64,000 bases of DNA from Kribbella antiqua (GCF_004345665.1 NZ_SLWR01000001.1:558001-622000), one strand, 5' to 3'. Positions 25,630-34,008 are shown, numbered from the stretch's first letter. Numbers and translations: made by a program. Notes: generated by a model from the sequence alone, not told the origin.

Positions 25630-26906
25630 GCGGGAATGCTGAAGCTGGTGAAGGCAGTGGACTTGGGCAACCGGAACACCTCACGTCCAGCGACGGCGTT
25701 GAGGATCGTTGCGTTCCGGATCGCCCCGATGCCGAGGTCAGGCGCCGCGACGCCGTGGCTGTGCAGATCCGCGTTGGACACGAACAGCCGACCGGCCAGT
25801 GCGTCGTCCGTCTCGACACTGTGGTCTCTGTTGATCACCCAGCGCCCTGCGGCGTCACGCCGTACTGAGTCTTCCAGCGAGGTCATGAAAGGCAGTCGAC
25901 GGTTGCGGTAGCCGGTCGCGGCCACGACCGCCTCTGTCACGTGCTGGAAGGTTTTGCCGCTGTCGGTGTGCTGCAGCGTCATCTCGATGCCGTCTGCTCG
26001 AGTAACAGCCGACACCACGGCCACGCCACACTGCAGCTCGACCGGTGCGATCGGCACGGCGCTGAAATCCCGCTGGTAGAGCACGTCGTGGATGTCGTCG
26101 AGTGTGTCCGACGAGATGCCCTTGTAGTGCCGCCACTGCTCCTTGACCAGCTTGTCGCGCGTCGACTCGTCCAGCGTGTGGAAGTAGTCGACGTACGACG
26201 GTGTCGTCATCTCGAGCACCAGCTTCGAGTAGTCCAGCGGTGCGAAGGACGGCGTACGGGTCAGCCAGGACACTGCGGGTCCGCCGGCTGCGTTGGCCCG
26301 CAGCAGGTCTAGCGCGCACTCAGCACCGGACTGACCCGAGCCCACAACTGTCACTCGGCCCGTCTGGAGCAGGTCGTCGCGACGGAACAGGTAGTCGGCA
26401 GAGTGCAGGAAGCGCTCCTCGGGGAGTCCGGCGAGCGCTGCGGGCACAGACGGCTCGGTGCCGACGCCGACCACCAGATGCCTCGCTTCAAACGTCTCGA
26501 TGGAGTCACCGCGCTCCACGGTCAGTGTGAAGGCGTCGTCTTGCCACGACACGTCCCGGACGTGGTGACCGAAGTGCAAGGAGTCCAGCTGCGCCGCGCA
26601 CCACCGCAGATAGGCCTCGTACTCGCGTCGGGTCGGGTGGAACTTCTCCCGGACGTAGAACTGGTAGAGCCGGTCGTTGTCGCGCAGATAGGACAGGAAA
26701 GACAGCGGGTGGGCCGGCTCGACCAGGCTGACCAGGTCGGCGAGGAACGACACCTGCAGCATCGCGTCGTCGAACATCAGCCCGCGGTGCCAGGTGAACT
26801 CCGGGCGGCTGTCCAGCACCGCCAGGCGCACGTCGTCCACCCCGTCGGCCAGTGCGGCGAGCCCGAGGTTGAAGGGCCCGCAGCCGATCGCGATCACGTC
26901 ATACAT
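25626..26906 (-). CDS. Lysine/diamine N-monooxygenase (IucD/RhbE/DesB type)
   Basis: A 426-residue flavin-dependent N-hydroxylase. The FAD site GCGPFNLGL lies at 8-16, the NADPH site GSGQSGAE at about 189-196, and the C-terminal ATGY motif with LGIGAIRNA near the end. It hydroxylates a primary amine of lysine or a decarboxylated diamine, the first step to the hydroxamate iron ligand. It sits 11 bases after the acyltransferase gene and overlaps the last synthetase gene by 4 bases. With a decarboxylase in the operon, the substrate is more likely a diamine (cadaverine or 1,3-diaminopropane) than lysine itself. Confidence 0.9.
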   Translation of the reverse strand: MYDVIAIGCGPFNLGLAALADGVDDVRLAVLDSRPEFTWHRGLMFDDAMLQVSFLADLVSLVEPAHPLSFLSYLRDNDRLYQFYVREKFHPTRREYEAYLRWCAAQLDSLHFGHHVRDVSWQDDAFTLTVERGDSIETFEARHLVVGVGTEPSVPAALAGLPEERFLHSADYLFRRDDLLQTGRVTVVGSGQSGAECALDLLRANAAGGPAVSWLTRTPSFAPLDYSKLVLEMTTPSYVDYFHTLDESTRDKLVKEQWRHYKGISSDTLDDIHDVLYQRDFSAVPIAPVELQCGVAVVSAVTRADGIEMTLQHTDSGKTFQHVTEAVVAATGYRNRRLPFMTSLEDSVRRDAAGRWVINRDHSVETDDALAGRLFVSNADLHSHGVAAPDLGIGAIRNATILNAVAGREVFRLPKSTAFTSFSIPA

Positions 26907-26917
26907 GTCATGCCTCC

Positions 26918-27463
26918 CTATTGCTGCATGGTCCTGGTGCGGACCATCAGTAGTGCTGTCTTCTCGGGTAGCTGTAGCTCCCCTTGCTGGACGAACCCGG
27001 CCGCAGCGAACGCACGGACGGACGGCGTGTTGTCGATGTCGGGCTCGGCCACGACGCGCTCACACTGTGGATCGGCTCGCAGCAACGCGTCAGCCAGTGC
27101 ACGGAGCAGCTGGCGGCCCAGGCCTCGGCCGACGCGGGTGACGTCGCCGATGGCGACATGGACTCCCCAGTCGTGGTCGTGGCTGGCGTAGTACTCGGCC
27201 AGCCGGTCGTGCCGGACCCGGTAGACCTCTACGTACCCGAAGTCTTGGGAGTCGACTGCGGCGACACATGGGATCGAGTGCTCACCCGCGGACTGTGTGC
27301 TGAGCTCCTGCGCCCAGCGCTCCACCGGCCAGTCCTGCTGCCACCACCGCTGGATGTGCGGCTGTGCCATCCACAGCGCGATCCTGGCGGCATCCGCAGG
27401 TACGGCGGGGCGGAGGTCGAAGCCGTTGTCGAGATGCAGCATCGGCGCGACCTCACACCTCAC
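26918..27463 (-). CDS. GNAT N-hydroxydiamine acyltransferase (IucB/RhbD type)
   Basis: A 181-residue acyltransferase of the IucB/RhbD group. It shows HIQRWWQQDWPVERW at about 40, a family-typical Trp-rich segment, YVEVYRVRHDRLAEYY, and the CoA-binding VGRGLGRQLLRAL. It would acetylate (or otherwise acylate) the N-hydroxylated diamine to give the hydroxamate. GTG at 27463 overlaps the previous stop (GTGA); an ATG at 27442 with GAGG upstream is an alternative. It lies between the two synthetases, as rhbD does. Confidence 0.87.
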   Translation of the reverse strand: MRCEVAPMLHLDNGFDLRPAVPADAARIALWMAQPHIQRWWQQDWPVERWAQELSTQSAGEHSIPCVAAVDSQDFGYVEVYRVRHDRLAEYYASHDHDWGVHVAIGDVTRVGRGLGRQLLRALADALLRADPQCERVVAEPDIDNTPSVRAFAAAGFVQQGELQLPEKTALLMVRTRTMQQ

Positions 27464-29088
27464 TTGTCACCTAGCCGTAGGGGGTTGGGGATGTCTAGGT
27501 AGACGGACTGCGCGTCCAGGGGTGCCACGACCTCGTCGATGCCCTTCAGCCGCGTGAGCATGTTCGCCTTACAGGGCAGGGTCTCCGCGTCCAGCCAGCG
27601 TCTCGGCAGTCTGTCGCCGTCAGGGCCTGCGGCCTTCAGTAGCGGCAGCGCCAGCGTCAGCCGGTCGCGCACCACTGCGAGCAGCTCATCCTCATCTGCC
27701 ACACCATCCGCTGCCAGACAGCCCACAACAGCGAGCGCCTGGTTGTGCAGCAGGTAGTAGGTCAGCCGGTCGTCCACAATCGCGTCCTCGACCACAGCCA
27801 GTGTGGAGTCCCGCAGACCAGTCACAGCCAGCAGTCCACGCAGGTACGACGAGGCGAGGTAGTAGCCCTGGTTGTCGCGGTAGGCACCACCCTTGATCCG
27901 CCCAGCGCCGTCCATCCGCACCAGCGTGTTCTGCTGATGCGCCTCCAGCCCGATCCCCGTCTCGGCGTACAGGTGCAGCATCGGCACCAGCACGTTGTCG
28001 ATGTACGACGCCACCCACGCGGCCGGGTCCTCAGCGGCGTACTCACTCAGACGGCTGACCCCACCGGGCCGCGGTGCGACCAGTCCGGCGACGCACCCGT
28101 AGCTGTCGACGTCAGCCGGCACCTCCCGCACGGCGACGTCCAGGCCGGTGAGCGCCGGTCCACCCTCGTCCAGGGCCACCCAGGCCGGGTCTCGGACGAT
28201 GGTGAAGCGCGGGTGCGCGGTCGCCGTACCGGCGTTGTACGCCGCGTCCAGCAACCTGTTGATCTCCAGACCGCGCCGCAGCTCGGTCGGAGTGGACTCA
28301 CGCTTGGAGTTGGTGATGCGCAGCCCGAGGGACAGCTTGAGCATCACCGGCAGGTCCGGGTGGTAGACGGTCCGCAGGCTGGAGGTCGGGTACCACTGGG
28401 CTCCCTGCGGACCGAGCGCTTTCACACGGCCCGCTTCGACCAGCTTGGCCACTCGCGGCCGCTGCAGGACCGCCTGAGCCTGCCATGGGTGCGCAGGGAT
28501 CAGCACTCGCCCAGCCGACGGAGTGATGCCGGCCAGCGCGCCCATCAGCTGCAAAGCGTCCAGTCCCTGCAGCGAGGGCGCGCCGGCCACCTGGTCCGAC
28601 GACACCAGCTCGGCATCGGCTTCGAACCAGTGCACTGCGAAGCGGCCGCCGAGCTCCGGCGAGTACGCCGCCAGCTCGTCACCGCTCAGCCCATCCCGGC
28701 TCTTCGGCGCCGGATGGTTCAGATGACCGAACAGCAGCGCCTGCTCAACCTCCAGAAAGCGACCAGGGCCGCGGTCACCCTGGTCCGCCACGAAACGCGC
28801 CACGTTCCGGACCGACTCCGCCGTACGCGCGGCGAGATCGTCGACCTCACCCGGGTCCGCACCCTTGGACAGCAGCCTGACCAGTCCCTCCGGAGCCGGC
28901 GGCGTGCCGTCCACCAGTACGTCGGTGAACTGATGCAGGCCGGTCCGCGACGCATGCTCGACCCAAACCGTCACGGTCGACTCATCGGCTTTGAATGTCA
29001 GCGGCCCAACCGCGACCGGGATCGCTGTCTCTCTGGTGTAGCACCGCAGGATCGCATTGAGGTGTGCAGCAACCGCTATCGATGTCAC
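27460..29088 (-). CDS. NIS siderophore synthetase, IucA/RhbC-type (first condensation)
   Basis: A 542-residue IucA/IucC family enzyme. Motifs include LFGHLNHPAPKSRDGL, LIPAHPWQ, PTSSLRTVY, KLSLGLRITNSKR and EAHQQNTLVR, the last typical of type A (citrate-activating) members such as IucA. It would attach the first hydroxamate arm to a prochiral carboxylate of citrate. GTG at 29088 overlaps the decarboxylase stop by 4 bases (GTGA), and its own stop overlaps the acyltransferase start. A divergent member relative to the second synthetase, as expected for the A and C roles. Confidence 0.87.
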   Translation of the reverse strand: MTSIAVAAHLNAILRCYTRETAIPVAVGPLTFKADESTVTVWVEHASRTGLHQFTDVLVDGTPPAPEGLVRLLSKGADPGEVDDLAARTAESVRNVARFVADQGDRGPGRFLEVEQALLFGHLNHPAPKSRDGLSGDELAAYSPELGGRFAVHWFEADAELVSSDQVAGAPSLQGLDALQLMGALAGITPSAGRVLIPAHPWQAQAVLQRPRVAKLVEAGRVKALGPQGAQWYPTSSLRTVYHPDLPVMLKLSLGLRITNSKRESTPTELRRGLEINRLLDAAYNAGTATAHPRFTIVRDPAWVALDEGGPALTGLDVAVREVPADVDSYGCVAGLVAPRPGGVSRLSEYAAEDPAAWVASYIDNVLVPMLHLYAETGIGLEAHQQNTLVRMDGAGRIKGGAYRDNQGYYLASSYLRGLLAVTGLRDSTLAVVEDAIVDDRLTYYLLHNQALAVVGCLAADGVADEDELLAVVRDRLTLALPLLKAAGPDGDRLPRRWLDAETLPCKANMLTRLKGIDEVVAPLDAQSVYLDIPNPLRLGDK

Positions 29089-30578
29089 GCCGCTCCTTCG
29101 CCACTCTCCGCCCGGACGTCGAGACCGGTGGCCACGACCTGATCGAGGAGGTCCTCGATGTCCGACGCGGTGGCGTTCGGGTTCAGCAGCGTCAGCTTCA
29201 ACGCGACCGCCGCCGGACGGCCGCCGCGGGCCGGCAGCTTGGTCCGGCCGATCAGCACCCGCCCGGACGTCAGCAACCGGCGCCGGACCTCTCCCTGGAG
29301 ACCGTCCACCTCGGCCGCCTCCAGGCCCTGCCCGGCGACCCGGAACAACACCGTGGTCAGGGTCACCGGCGCCAGCAACTCGAGGTTGCTATCGGCAACG
29401 ACCCGGGCCGCGGCGGCGTGCGCGAGCTCGTGGCAGGTGTCGAGCATCTTGCCCAGTCCGGCGCGTCCGTATGCCCTCAAAGTGGTGGCGACTTTGACCG
29501 CGTCAGGGCGGCGGGTGGTCTGCAGGCTGCGGCCGAGCAACCCGTCGAGACCGGAGTCGATGTCGTCGGCCGGGTTCAGGTAGTCCACCGAACGCCCGAA
29601 CGAGGCGAACCGGTTCCGGTCCGCCACCAGCAGCACGCTGGTCGCGGCCGGCTGCCAGCCGATCTTGTGCAGATCCAGCGTCACCGAGTCGGCATGCGGC
29701 AGCTCGGCGAGCAGCGGCGCGAGCTGGTCGGAGAACAACGCACCGAACCCGTACGCCGCGTCCACATGCATCCAGGCGCCGTACTGCCGGGCCAAGGCCG
29801 CGATCTCCGCGATCGGGTCGATCGAGCCGTAGTCCGTCGTACCGGCGGTGGCGACGACCGCGACCGGCGTACGGCCAGGCTTGGCGAGCTCGTCCTCGAG
29901 TACGTCGGTCCGCATCCGGAAGTCCTCGTCACTCGCGATCGTAATCGCCGCCTGCTCCCCGAGCCCGAGGGCGGCACAGGCTCGCTGGACGGAGAAATGC
30001 GCCAACTCGGAGCAGAACACCACTGGCTGATCGAGCCCCTGCAGCCCATTCCGTCGTACGTCGACACCTGCCGCGGCGGCGGCGCTGTCGCGGGCGATCA
30101 GGACGGCGAGCAGGTTGGAGATCGAGCCGCCGGGCGTGAGTACGCCGTCAGCCTCGGGACCGAAGCCGCCCAGCCCGGCCAGCGCCTTGACCACCCACTG
30201 CTCGATCGCGAGCGTCGCCGGGCCGGAGTCGTACGTGTCCATCGAGGCATTGCTCGCCGACGCCAGCGCATCCGCATCCACCGCAACCTGCAACACCGGC
30301 GGCTGCAGATGAGCCGCCGCGTGCGGATGACTCAGATCAATCCCGCTCTCCGCCAGCAACCCCGCAATCAAATCAAGCGCCGCCGACTCCCCCACCCCGG
30401 TCGCCGGAACCCGCGCCTCCCCCAGCACCTGCTGCGCCCGCAGCAACACCTCACCCGGCGACCCGTGCGGCAACGGTCCACGGGCACGATCCGACACAGT
30501 CGAGGCCAGCGGCCACGGCGAATCGGAGGGGCTGCGCACGGGCGAAGGCAGCGCGGTCAGACGCGCGAACTGCGGCAT
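29085..30578 (-). CDS. PLP-dependent diamine-forming decarboxylase
   Basis: A 497-residue group II amino acid decarboxylase. Signature elements are the PLP-pocket His in SELAHFSVQ (about 194), AGTTDYGSID, HVDAAYG (PLP-stacking Asp near 273) and the Schiff-base Lys305 in DLHKIGWQP. Relatives decarboxylate lysine, 2,4-diaminobutyrate or aspartate. Here it should supply the siderophore diamine. The ATG at 30578 has GGGAG 6 bases upstream; the farther in-frame start at 30611 falls inside the iron-box repeat and is rejected. First gene of the operon. Confidence 0.85.
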   Translation of the reverse strand: MPQFARLTALPSPVRSPSDSPWPLASTVSDRARGPLPHGSPGEVLLRAQQVLGEARVPATGVGESAALDLIAGLLAESGIDLSHPHAAAHLQPPVLQVAVDADALASASNASMDTYDSGPATLAIEQWVVKALAGLGGFGPEADGVLTPGGSISNLLAVLIARDSAAAAAGVDVRRNGLQGLDQPVVFCSELAHFSVQRACAALGLGEQAAITIASDEDFRMRTDVLEDELAKPGRTPVAVVATAGTTDYGSIDPIAEIAALARQYGAWMHVDAAYGFGALFSDQLAPLLAELPHADSVTLDLHKIGWQPAATSVLLVADRNRFASFGRSVDYLNPADDIDSGLDGLLGRSLQTTRRPDAVKVATTLRAYGRAGLGKMLDTCHELAHAAAARVVADSNLELLAPVTLTTVLFRVAGQGLEAAEVDGLQGEVRRRLLTSGRVLIGRTKLPARGGRPAAVALKLTLLNPNATASDIEDLLDQVVATGLDVRAESGEGAA

Positions 30579-30603
30579 CCAGATCTCCCGGGAAGTTGTC
30601 GAG

Positions 30604-30632
30604 TAAGGCAACCCTTACTAAGGCAGCCCTAA
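30604..30632 (-). promoter_or_regulatory. Tandem iron-box-like operator (DtxR/IdeR/DmdR type)
   Basis: Two 14-base units, TAAGGCAACCCTTA (30604-30617) and TAAGGCAGCCCTAA (30619-30632), lie head to tail 26 bases before the decarboxylase start. The CTTA/CTAA and TAAGG ends and spacing resemble the actinobacterial iron box (TTAGGTTAGGCTAACCTAA), although no unit matches it throughout. Position in front of a siderophore operon supports iron repression. Confidence 0.65.
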
Positions 30633-30755
30633 CTTTTGTCCCGGCTCACACACGGTGTCAACTCCACCACCCCCGACGTGGCGAGACTCACTGATCGTTC
30701 AGGTCCTGTTCAGTACGGCGGTCGCACGCTGAGGTCGAGGGAAGGGACCGCGATC

Positions 30756-31505
30756 ATGTTCGCTTGGATCGGTAAGACTGCCGCGCTCACAGCGCTGGCT
30801 TTGATCACCGCCGTCATGCCGGCATCCGCCGAGGCGCACCGGCAGTGCCCGTTGCCCGTCTTCGGACCGGGCAGTCAGTACCACCCGCAGTTCAAGCCGT
30901 CGCACTTCACGGCCAACGTGACCAACCCGTGGTTCCCACTGAAGCCCGGGCGCACGCTGGTCTCCACCGGCGTAAAGGACGGCCAGAAGGCGCTCGACCT
31001 CTTCGTCACCACGTCACGGACCAAGGTGGTTGCCGGTGTCCGCACCCGGGTGGTCGAGGACCGCCTATACCTGAACAACGTCCTGCGCGAACGCACCAGC
31101 GACTACTACGCCCAGGACCGCTGCGGCAACGTCTGGTACTTCGGCGAAGACACCGCCGAGCTGGACAGCCACGGCCGGGTCATCAGCACCGAAGGCTCCT
31201 TCCACGCCGGCATCGACGGAGCCCAGCCCGGAGTATTCATGCAGGCCCACCCCCAACTCGGCCGCAAATTCCGCCAGGAGTGGTACGCCGGCCAAGCCGA
31301 AGACGTCTTCTGGACAATCGACCGCAACGCCAAGATCACCGTCCCCTACGGCACTTTCCACCACGCCCTACGCACCCTCGAGACCACCGCGCTGGAACCC
31401 GAGGTCGTCGACACCAAGTACTACGTCAAAGGCATCGGCCAAGTAGCCGAACTCTCCCTCCAAGGCCCCCACGAAGCTTTACGCCTAGTGGAAATCATCT
31501 TCTAG
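30756..31505 (+). CDS. Secreted protein of unknown function
   Basis: A 249-residue protein with a clear Sec signal (TAALTALALITAVMPASAEA) and cleavage near residue 26. The mature part begins HRQCPLPVF and contains NPWFPLKPGRTLV, DRLYLNNVLRERTSDYYAQD, NVWYFGEDT and GVFMQAHPQLG, a pattern seen in secreted proteins of unknown role. Two Cys residues (RQCPL and DRCGN) could form a disulfide. The ATG at 30756 is preceded by GGAAGGGA. Divergent from the siderophore operon, with 177 bases between; whether iron controls it is unclear. Its end overlaps the next gene by 21 bases. Confidence 0.75.
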   Translation: MFAWIGKTAALTALALITAVMPASAEAHRQCPLPVFGPGSQYHPQFKPSHFTANVTNPWFPLKPGRTLVSTGVKDGQKALDLFVTTSRTKVVAGVRTRVVEDRLYLNNVLRERTSDYYAQDRCGNVWYFGEDTAELDSHGRVISTEGSFHAGIDGAQPGVFMQAHPQLGRKFRQEWYAGQAEDVFWTIDRNAKITVPYGTFHHALRTLETTALEPEVVDTKYYVKGIGQVAELSLQGPHEALRLVEIIF

Positions 31506-33821
31506 CTCACTCGGCTGGCACCAGTGTGGGCCGACGGTCCAGCCGAGCAGCCGTCGGCCGCCGGATCCGATGCGTCCGGAGCCGTCGAACCGACCGCCCT
31601 CGATGACCGCCTCCAGACCGTCGACGGCTGGCGCGAAGCGCGGCCCGAGAACAGCCGCACGATCGCGGAGCCGTGCCATCGACTCGCGCTGCGTGGCCGG
31701 TTCGCAGAAGCTCAGGAAGAAGATCGCCTGCCGCCAGGCGTAAGCCGCGTTCTTGATCGCCTGCAAACCGCTCACCCAGGTCGGCGCAGGCTGCGAAAGG
31801 CGACGCACCAGCCAGGCGAAGGAGCGGTCCGCGAGCTCGCCACCGGCATCGCGAGCCCAGTCGGTCAGGTCCAGCGCATCGACCAGCACTGCAAGATTGT
31901 GGCTGGTGAGGATCTGGCTCTGTTCCAGTACTACGCCGTTGCTCGCCACGTAACTGCTGTCGCCCCCGGTCCGGGCCTCCTGAGACCGCTGCACGCACAA
32001 CGCGGTGAAGTCCTCGGCGGTGGACTTCCGCCAGCGCTTCCGGGCCTTCTCGGCGGCGGGCCATTCGCCGGGAAGGTTGTAGTACCGCCCGTACAGAGTG
32101 CCGCTCAGCGTGCGGCTGGCGACTGTCGCGGCATTCCGCCACTTCGTCGTGAACGTCCCCATGAAGATGTCCGCGGCAACCTCTTCGACCAGAGGCAGCC
32201 GGAGACCCGCCTGCGAAGTGAGCGCGCTCAGCTCCCGCAGCAGCGGGTTCGGAAGGATCGCCTGTGGAAACGCACCGAGGGCGAGGACGGTCGTCTCTCG
32301 GAGCGTCTGATCCGCAGCCCGGGCCACCTGCTCGCGTTCTGCCCGGAACGGCGCGATCGCGGCGATCCACGGCAACTCGTCGAACCGAACCTGGTGCTCG
32401 AGGTTGAGCAGCAGCAGGCTGCGGCGCCGCCGGAACGCGCCGTACGTCCGCGCGTACGCCGATGCCAAGGCATTGTCGTCGATGTTCGCGGCGAGCAACT
32501 GGGACGTTATCTGGGGCAGGACCTGGGCGAGCACTTCGCCGGACCCGATCACGCCGCGATCCACCAACTCACCGACCGGCGCCTCCAGAGCGCGCGCTGC
32601 TTTTGCGAGCAAGTGCGGCGGCATCGGACTCCCAGGGGACGCAACCGATGCTTCCTCCTCGGTGACGTCCGCCGCGATGGGGTCGAGCGACGGCAGTCCA
32701 CCGTCATCGGGATACCGGTCCATCCGAGCGCTCAGCACCCGGGCGAGCGCGGCGTACGTCGGGCGGACGGCGACAGCTGCCTGAGTGGCCCGCAACGCGG
32801 CGCGGGTCTCAGATCCCGGCGCACCGTGCGCGGTGATCGTGTTGGCCAGCACCCGTCTGATCCAGCCGACCTCCCGGCCGGTCAGCGCCGCACTGTCCTC
32901 CGGGCAGCGCTCGAGGGCAGACCGGAGCCGGGCGAAGTTGCTCTTCGGGTGCCGATGGGCGTCTGCGTAGCGATTGTTCTCGGCCGCCGCCCGGTAGTCA
33001 GCAAGCCACTGCCGGCGTCGCTCGGTCCAGTCCTCCGGCCACATCCGGCAAGGCCATCCACCCACAACCCCGGCAGAACCAGCCAGCTCCGGCAGATCGT
33101 CCTCGACGGTCTCGCACCACAGCTCGACGAGCCTGTCGTACAACGGGTTCCAGACCCGCAAGGTCTCCAGCATCGCGGCGATCGCCGGCCTGACGGTTGC
33201 CTGGCGCAACGAGTCTCGGATCTCGCCGACCGGCTGGAGCCGGACCACCGCACCGGACGGCACCGACGCGGCCTCGAAGCGCGGGGTGAACCGCAGCCGG
33301 TGCATCAACGGGCGCAGCTCGGCGACCAGGTCGAGAGCCGCCGCGTCGCGACCGTGCTCGAGTAGCCACGCGACGACCAGCAACGCCCCTTCCTCGGGTA
33401 CGTCGATCCGGTACCGACCGGTGCGCAGCGCATCGAGGAGTTCGGCCAGCCCTTCGTCGCCGAGGTACCAGAGGTTGAGGCGCTCACGCTCCGAGGTTCC
33501 CGGCGCATCGCCAGGAACTGCGCGAAGTCGCGCGAGCTCGTCGTCACCCAGCGCGGACTCGGCCAGGAATCGTCCGGTCGCGAACCCACCGTGCGCAACC
33601 TCCAGGGTCACCCAGGCCGGGGTGTTCGCCACCGGCGTCCGCGAACCGATCGTGAGGCGTCCGGTCGCGACCCCGTCGAGCACAGCACGCCACATCTCGG
33701 CCCGGCCGACGGCCCGGCGGCGTACGCCGGCATCATCGGCGGCGAGCGCGCGCTCGAGGGCACGCTGCAACTGCCCCACCGCGTAGGCGGGAGAAGCCGT
33801 CACCTCTGCGTCATCCGGCAC
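31485..33821 (-). CDS. 778-residue protein of unknown function downstream of two tRNA-like genes
   Basis: I do not recognise this family. The protein is soluble-looking, Ala/Arg/Leu-rich, with no signal peptide, membrane helix, Walker or nuclease motif that I can see. Notable stretches are GSRTPVANTPAWVTLEVAHG near residue 60, PKSNFARLRSALERCPED mid-way, FRRRRSLLLLNLEHQVRF, and the end LGWTVGPHWCQP. GTG at 33821 is the start because GGGGAG lies 4 bases upstream, and the longer frame would run through the two tRNA genes. Only 24 bases separate the start from the tRNA 3' end, so the three genes are probably co-transcribed. Confidence 0.6.
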   Translation of the reverse strand: MPDDAEVTASPAYAVGQLQRALERALAADDAGVRRRAVGRAEMWRAVLDGVATGRLTIGSRTPVANTPAWVTLEVAHGGFATGRFLAESALGDDELARLRAVPGDAPGTSERERLNLWYLGDEGLAELLDALRTGRYRIDVPEEGALLVVAWLLEHGRDAAALDLVAELRPLMHRLRFTPRFEAASVPSGAVVRLQPVGEIRDSLRQATVRPAIAAMLETLRVWNPLYDRLVELWCETVEDDLPELAGSAGVVGGWPCRMWPEDWTERRRQWLADYRAAAENNRYADAHRHPKSNFARLRSALERCPEDSAALTGREVGWIRRVLANTITAHGAPGSETRAALRATQAAVAVRPTYAALARVLSARMDRYPDDGGLPSLDPIAADVTEEEASVASPGSPMPPHLLAKAARALEAPVGELVDRGVIGSGEVLAQVLPQITSQLLAANIDDNALASAYARTYGAFRRRRSLLLLNLEHQVRFDELPWIAAIAPFRAEREQVARAADQTLRETTVLALGAFPQAILPNPLLRELSALTSQAGLRLPLVEEVAADIFMGTFTTKWRNAATVASRTLSGTLYGRYYNLPGEWPAAEKARKRWRKSTAEDFTALCVQRSQEARTGGDSSYVASNGVVLEQSQILTSHNLAVLVDALDLTDWARDAGGELADRSFAWLVRRLSQPAPTWVSGLQAIKNAAYAWRQAIFFLSFCEPATQRESMARLRDRAAVLGPRFAPAVDGLEAVIEGGRFDGSGRIGSGGRRLLGWTVGPHWCQPSELEDDFH

Positions 33822-33845
33822 AGGACTCCCCGTTCTCTCGACCAG

Positions 33846-33917
33846 ACTTGGAGGCGAGGATCGAACTCGCGCCCTCCCGGTTGAGAGCCGGGTGCTCCAC
33901 CTCTGAGCTACTCCAAG
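33846..33917 (-). tRNA. Atypical tRNA, anticodon CTC (Glu), no encoded CCA
   Basis: A 72-base cloverleaf with every stem perfect: acceptor CTTGGAG/CTCCAAG, D stem GCTC/GAGC, anticodon stem CCCGG/CCGGG with loop CTCTCAA (anticodon CTC), a 5-base variable region and T arm GCGAG-TTCGATC-CTCGC, discriminator T. The body does not look like a normal actinobacterial tRNA-Glu (which begins G-C-C-C-C). It lies 2 bases after a sister tRNA and 24 bases before a protein start. Decoding function is uncertain. Confidence 0.8.
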
Positions 33918-33919
33918 CG

Positions 33920-33991
33920 ACATGGAGGCAGGACTCGAACCTGCGCCCTCCCGGTAAGCAGCCGGGCGATCTACCCCTGATCTACTCCATG
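33920..33991 (-). tRNA. Atypical tRNA, anticodon GCT (Ser) with short variable arm and T37
   Basis: A 72-base cloverleaf: acceptor CATGGAG/CTCCATG, D stem GATC/GATC, anticodon stem CCCGG/CCGGG with loop CTGCTTA (anticodon GCT), variable AGGGC, T arm GCAGG-TTCGAGT-CCTGC, discriminator T, no CCA. Bacterial tRNA-Ser has a long variable arm and a purine at 37; here the arm is 5 bases and position 37 is T. It shares the anticodon stem, variable region and much of the body with its neighbour, so the two are paralogues rather than standard Ser and Glu tRNAs. Confidence 0.75.
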
Positions 33992-34002
33992 AAGTGCGCC
34001 AC

Positions 34003-34008
34003 AGCCTA
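34003..34008 (-). promoter_or_regulatory. Candidate -10 element for the tRNA pair
   Basis: On the minus strand TAGGCT lies 11 bases upstream of the first tRNA (5' end 33991), a normal distance for a tRNA promoter with a short leader. No convincing -35 was found in the 33992-34094 gap. Confidence 0.35.

Noticed and set aside
23935-30578. A desferrioxamine (desABCD) cluster
   Set aside because: desABCD has one NIS synthetase; here there are two of different subtypes in the rhb order, which favours a citrate-based product.
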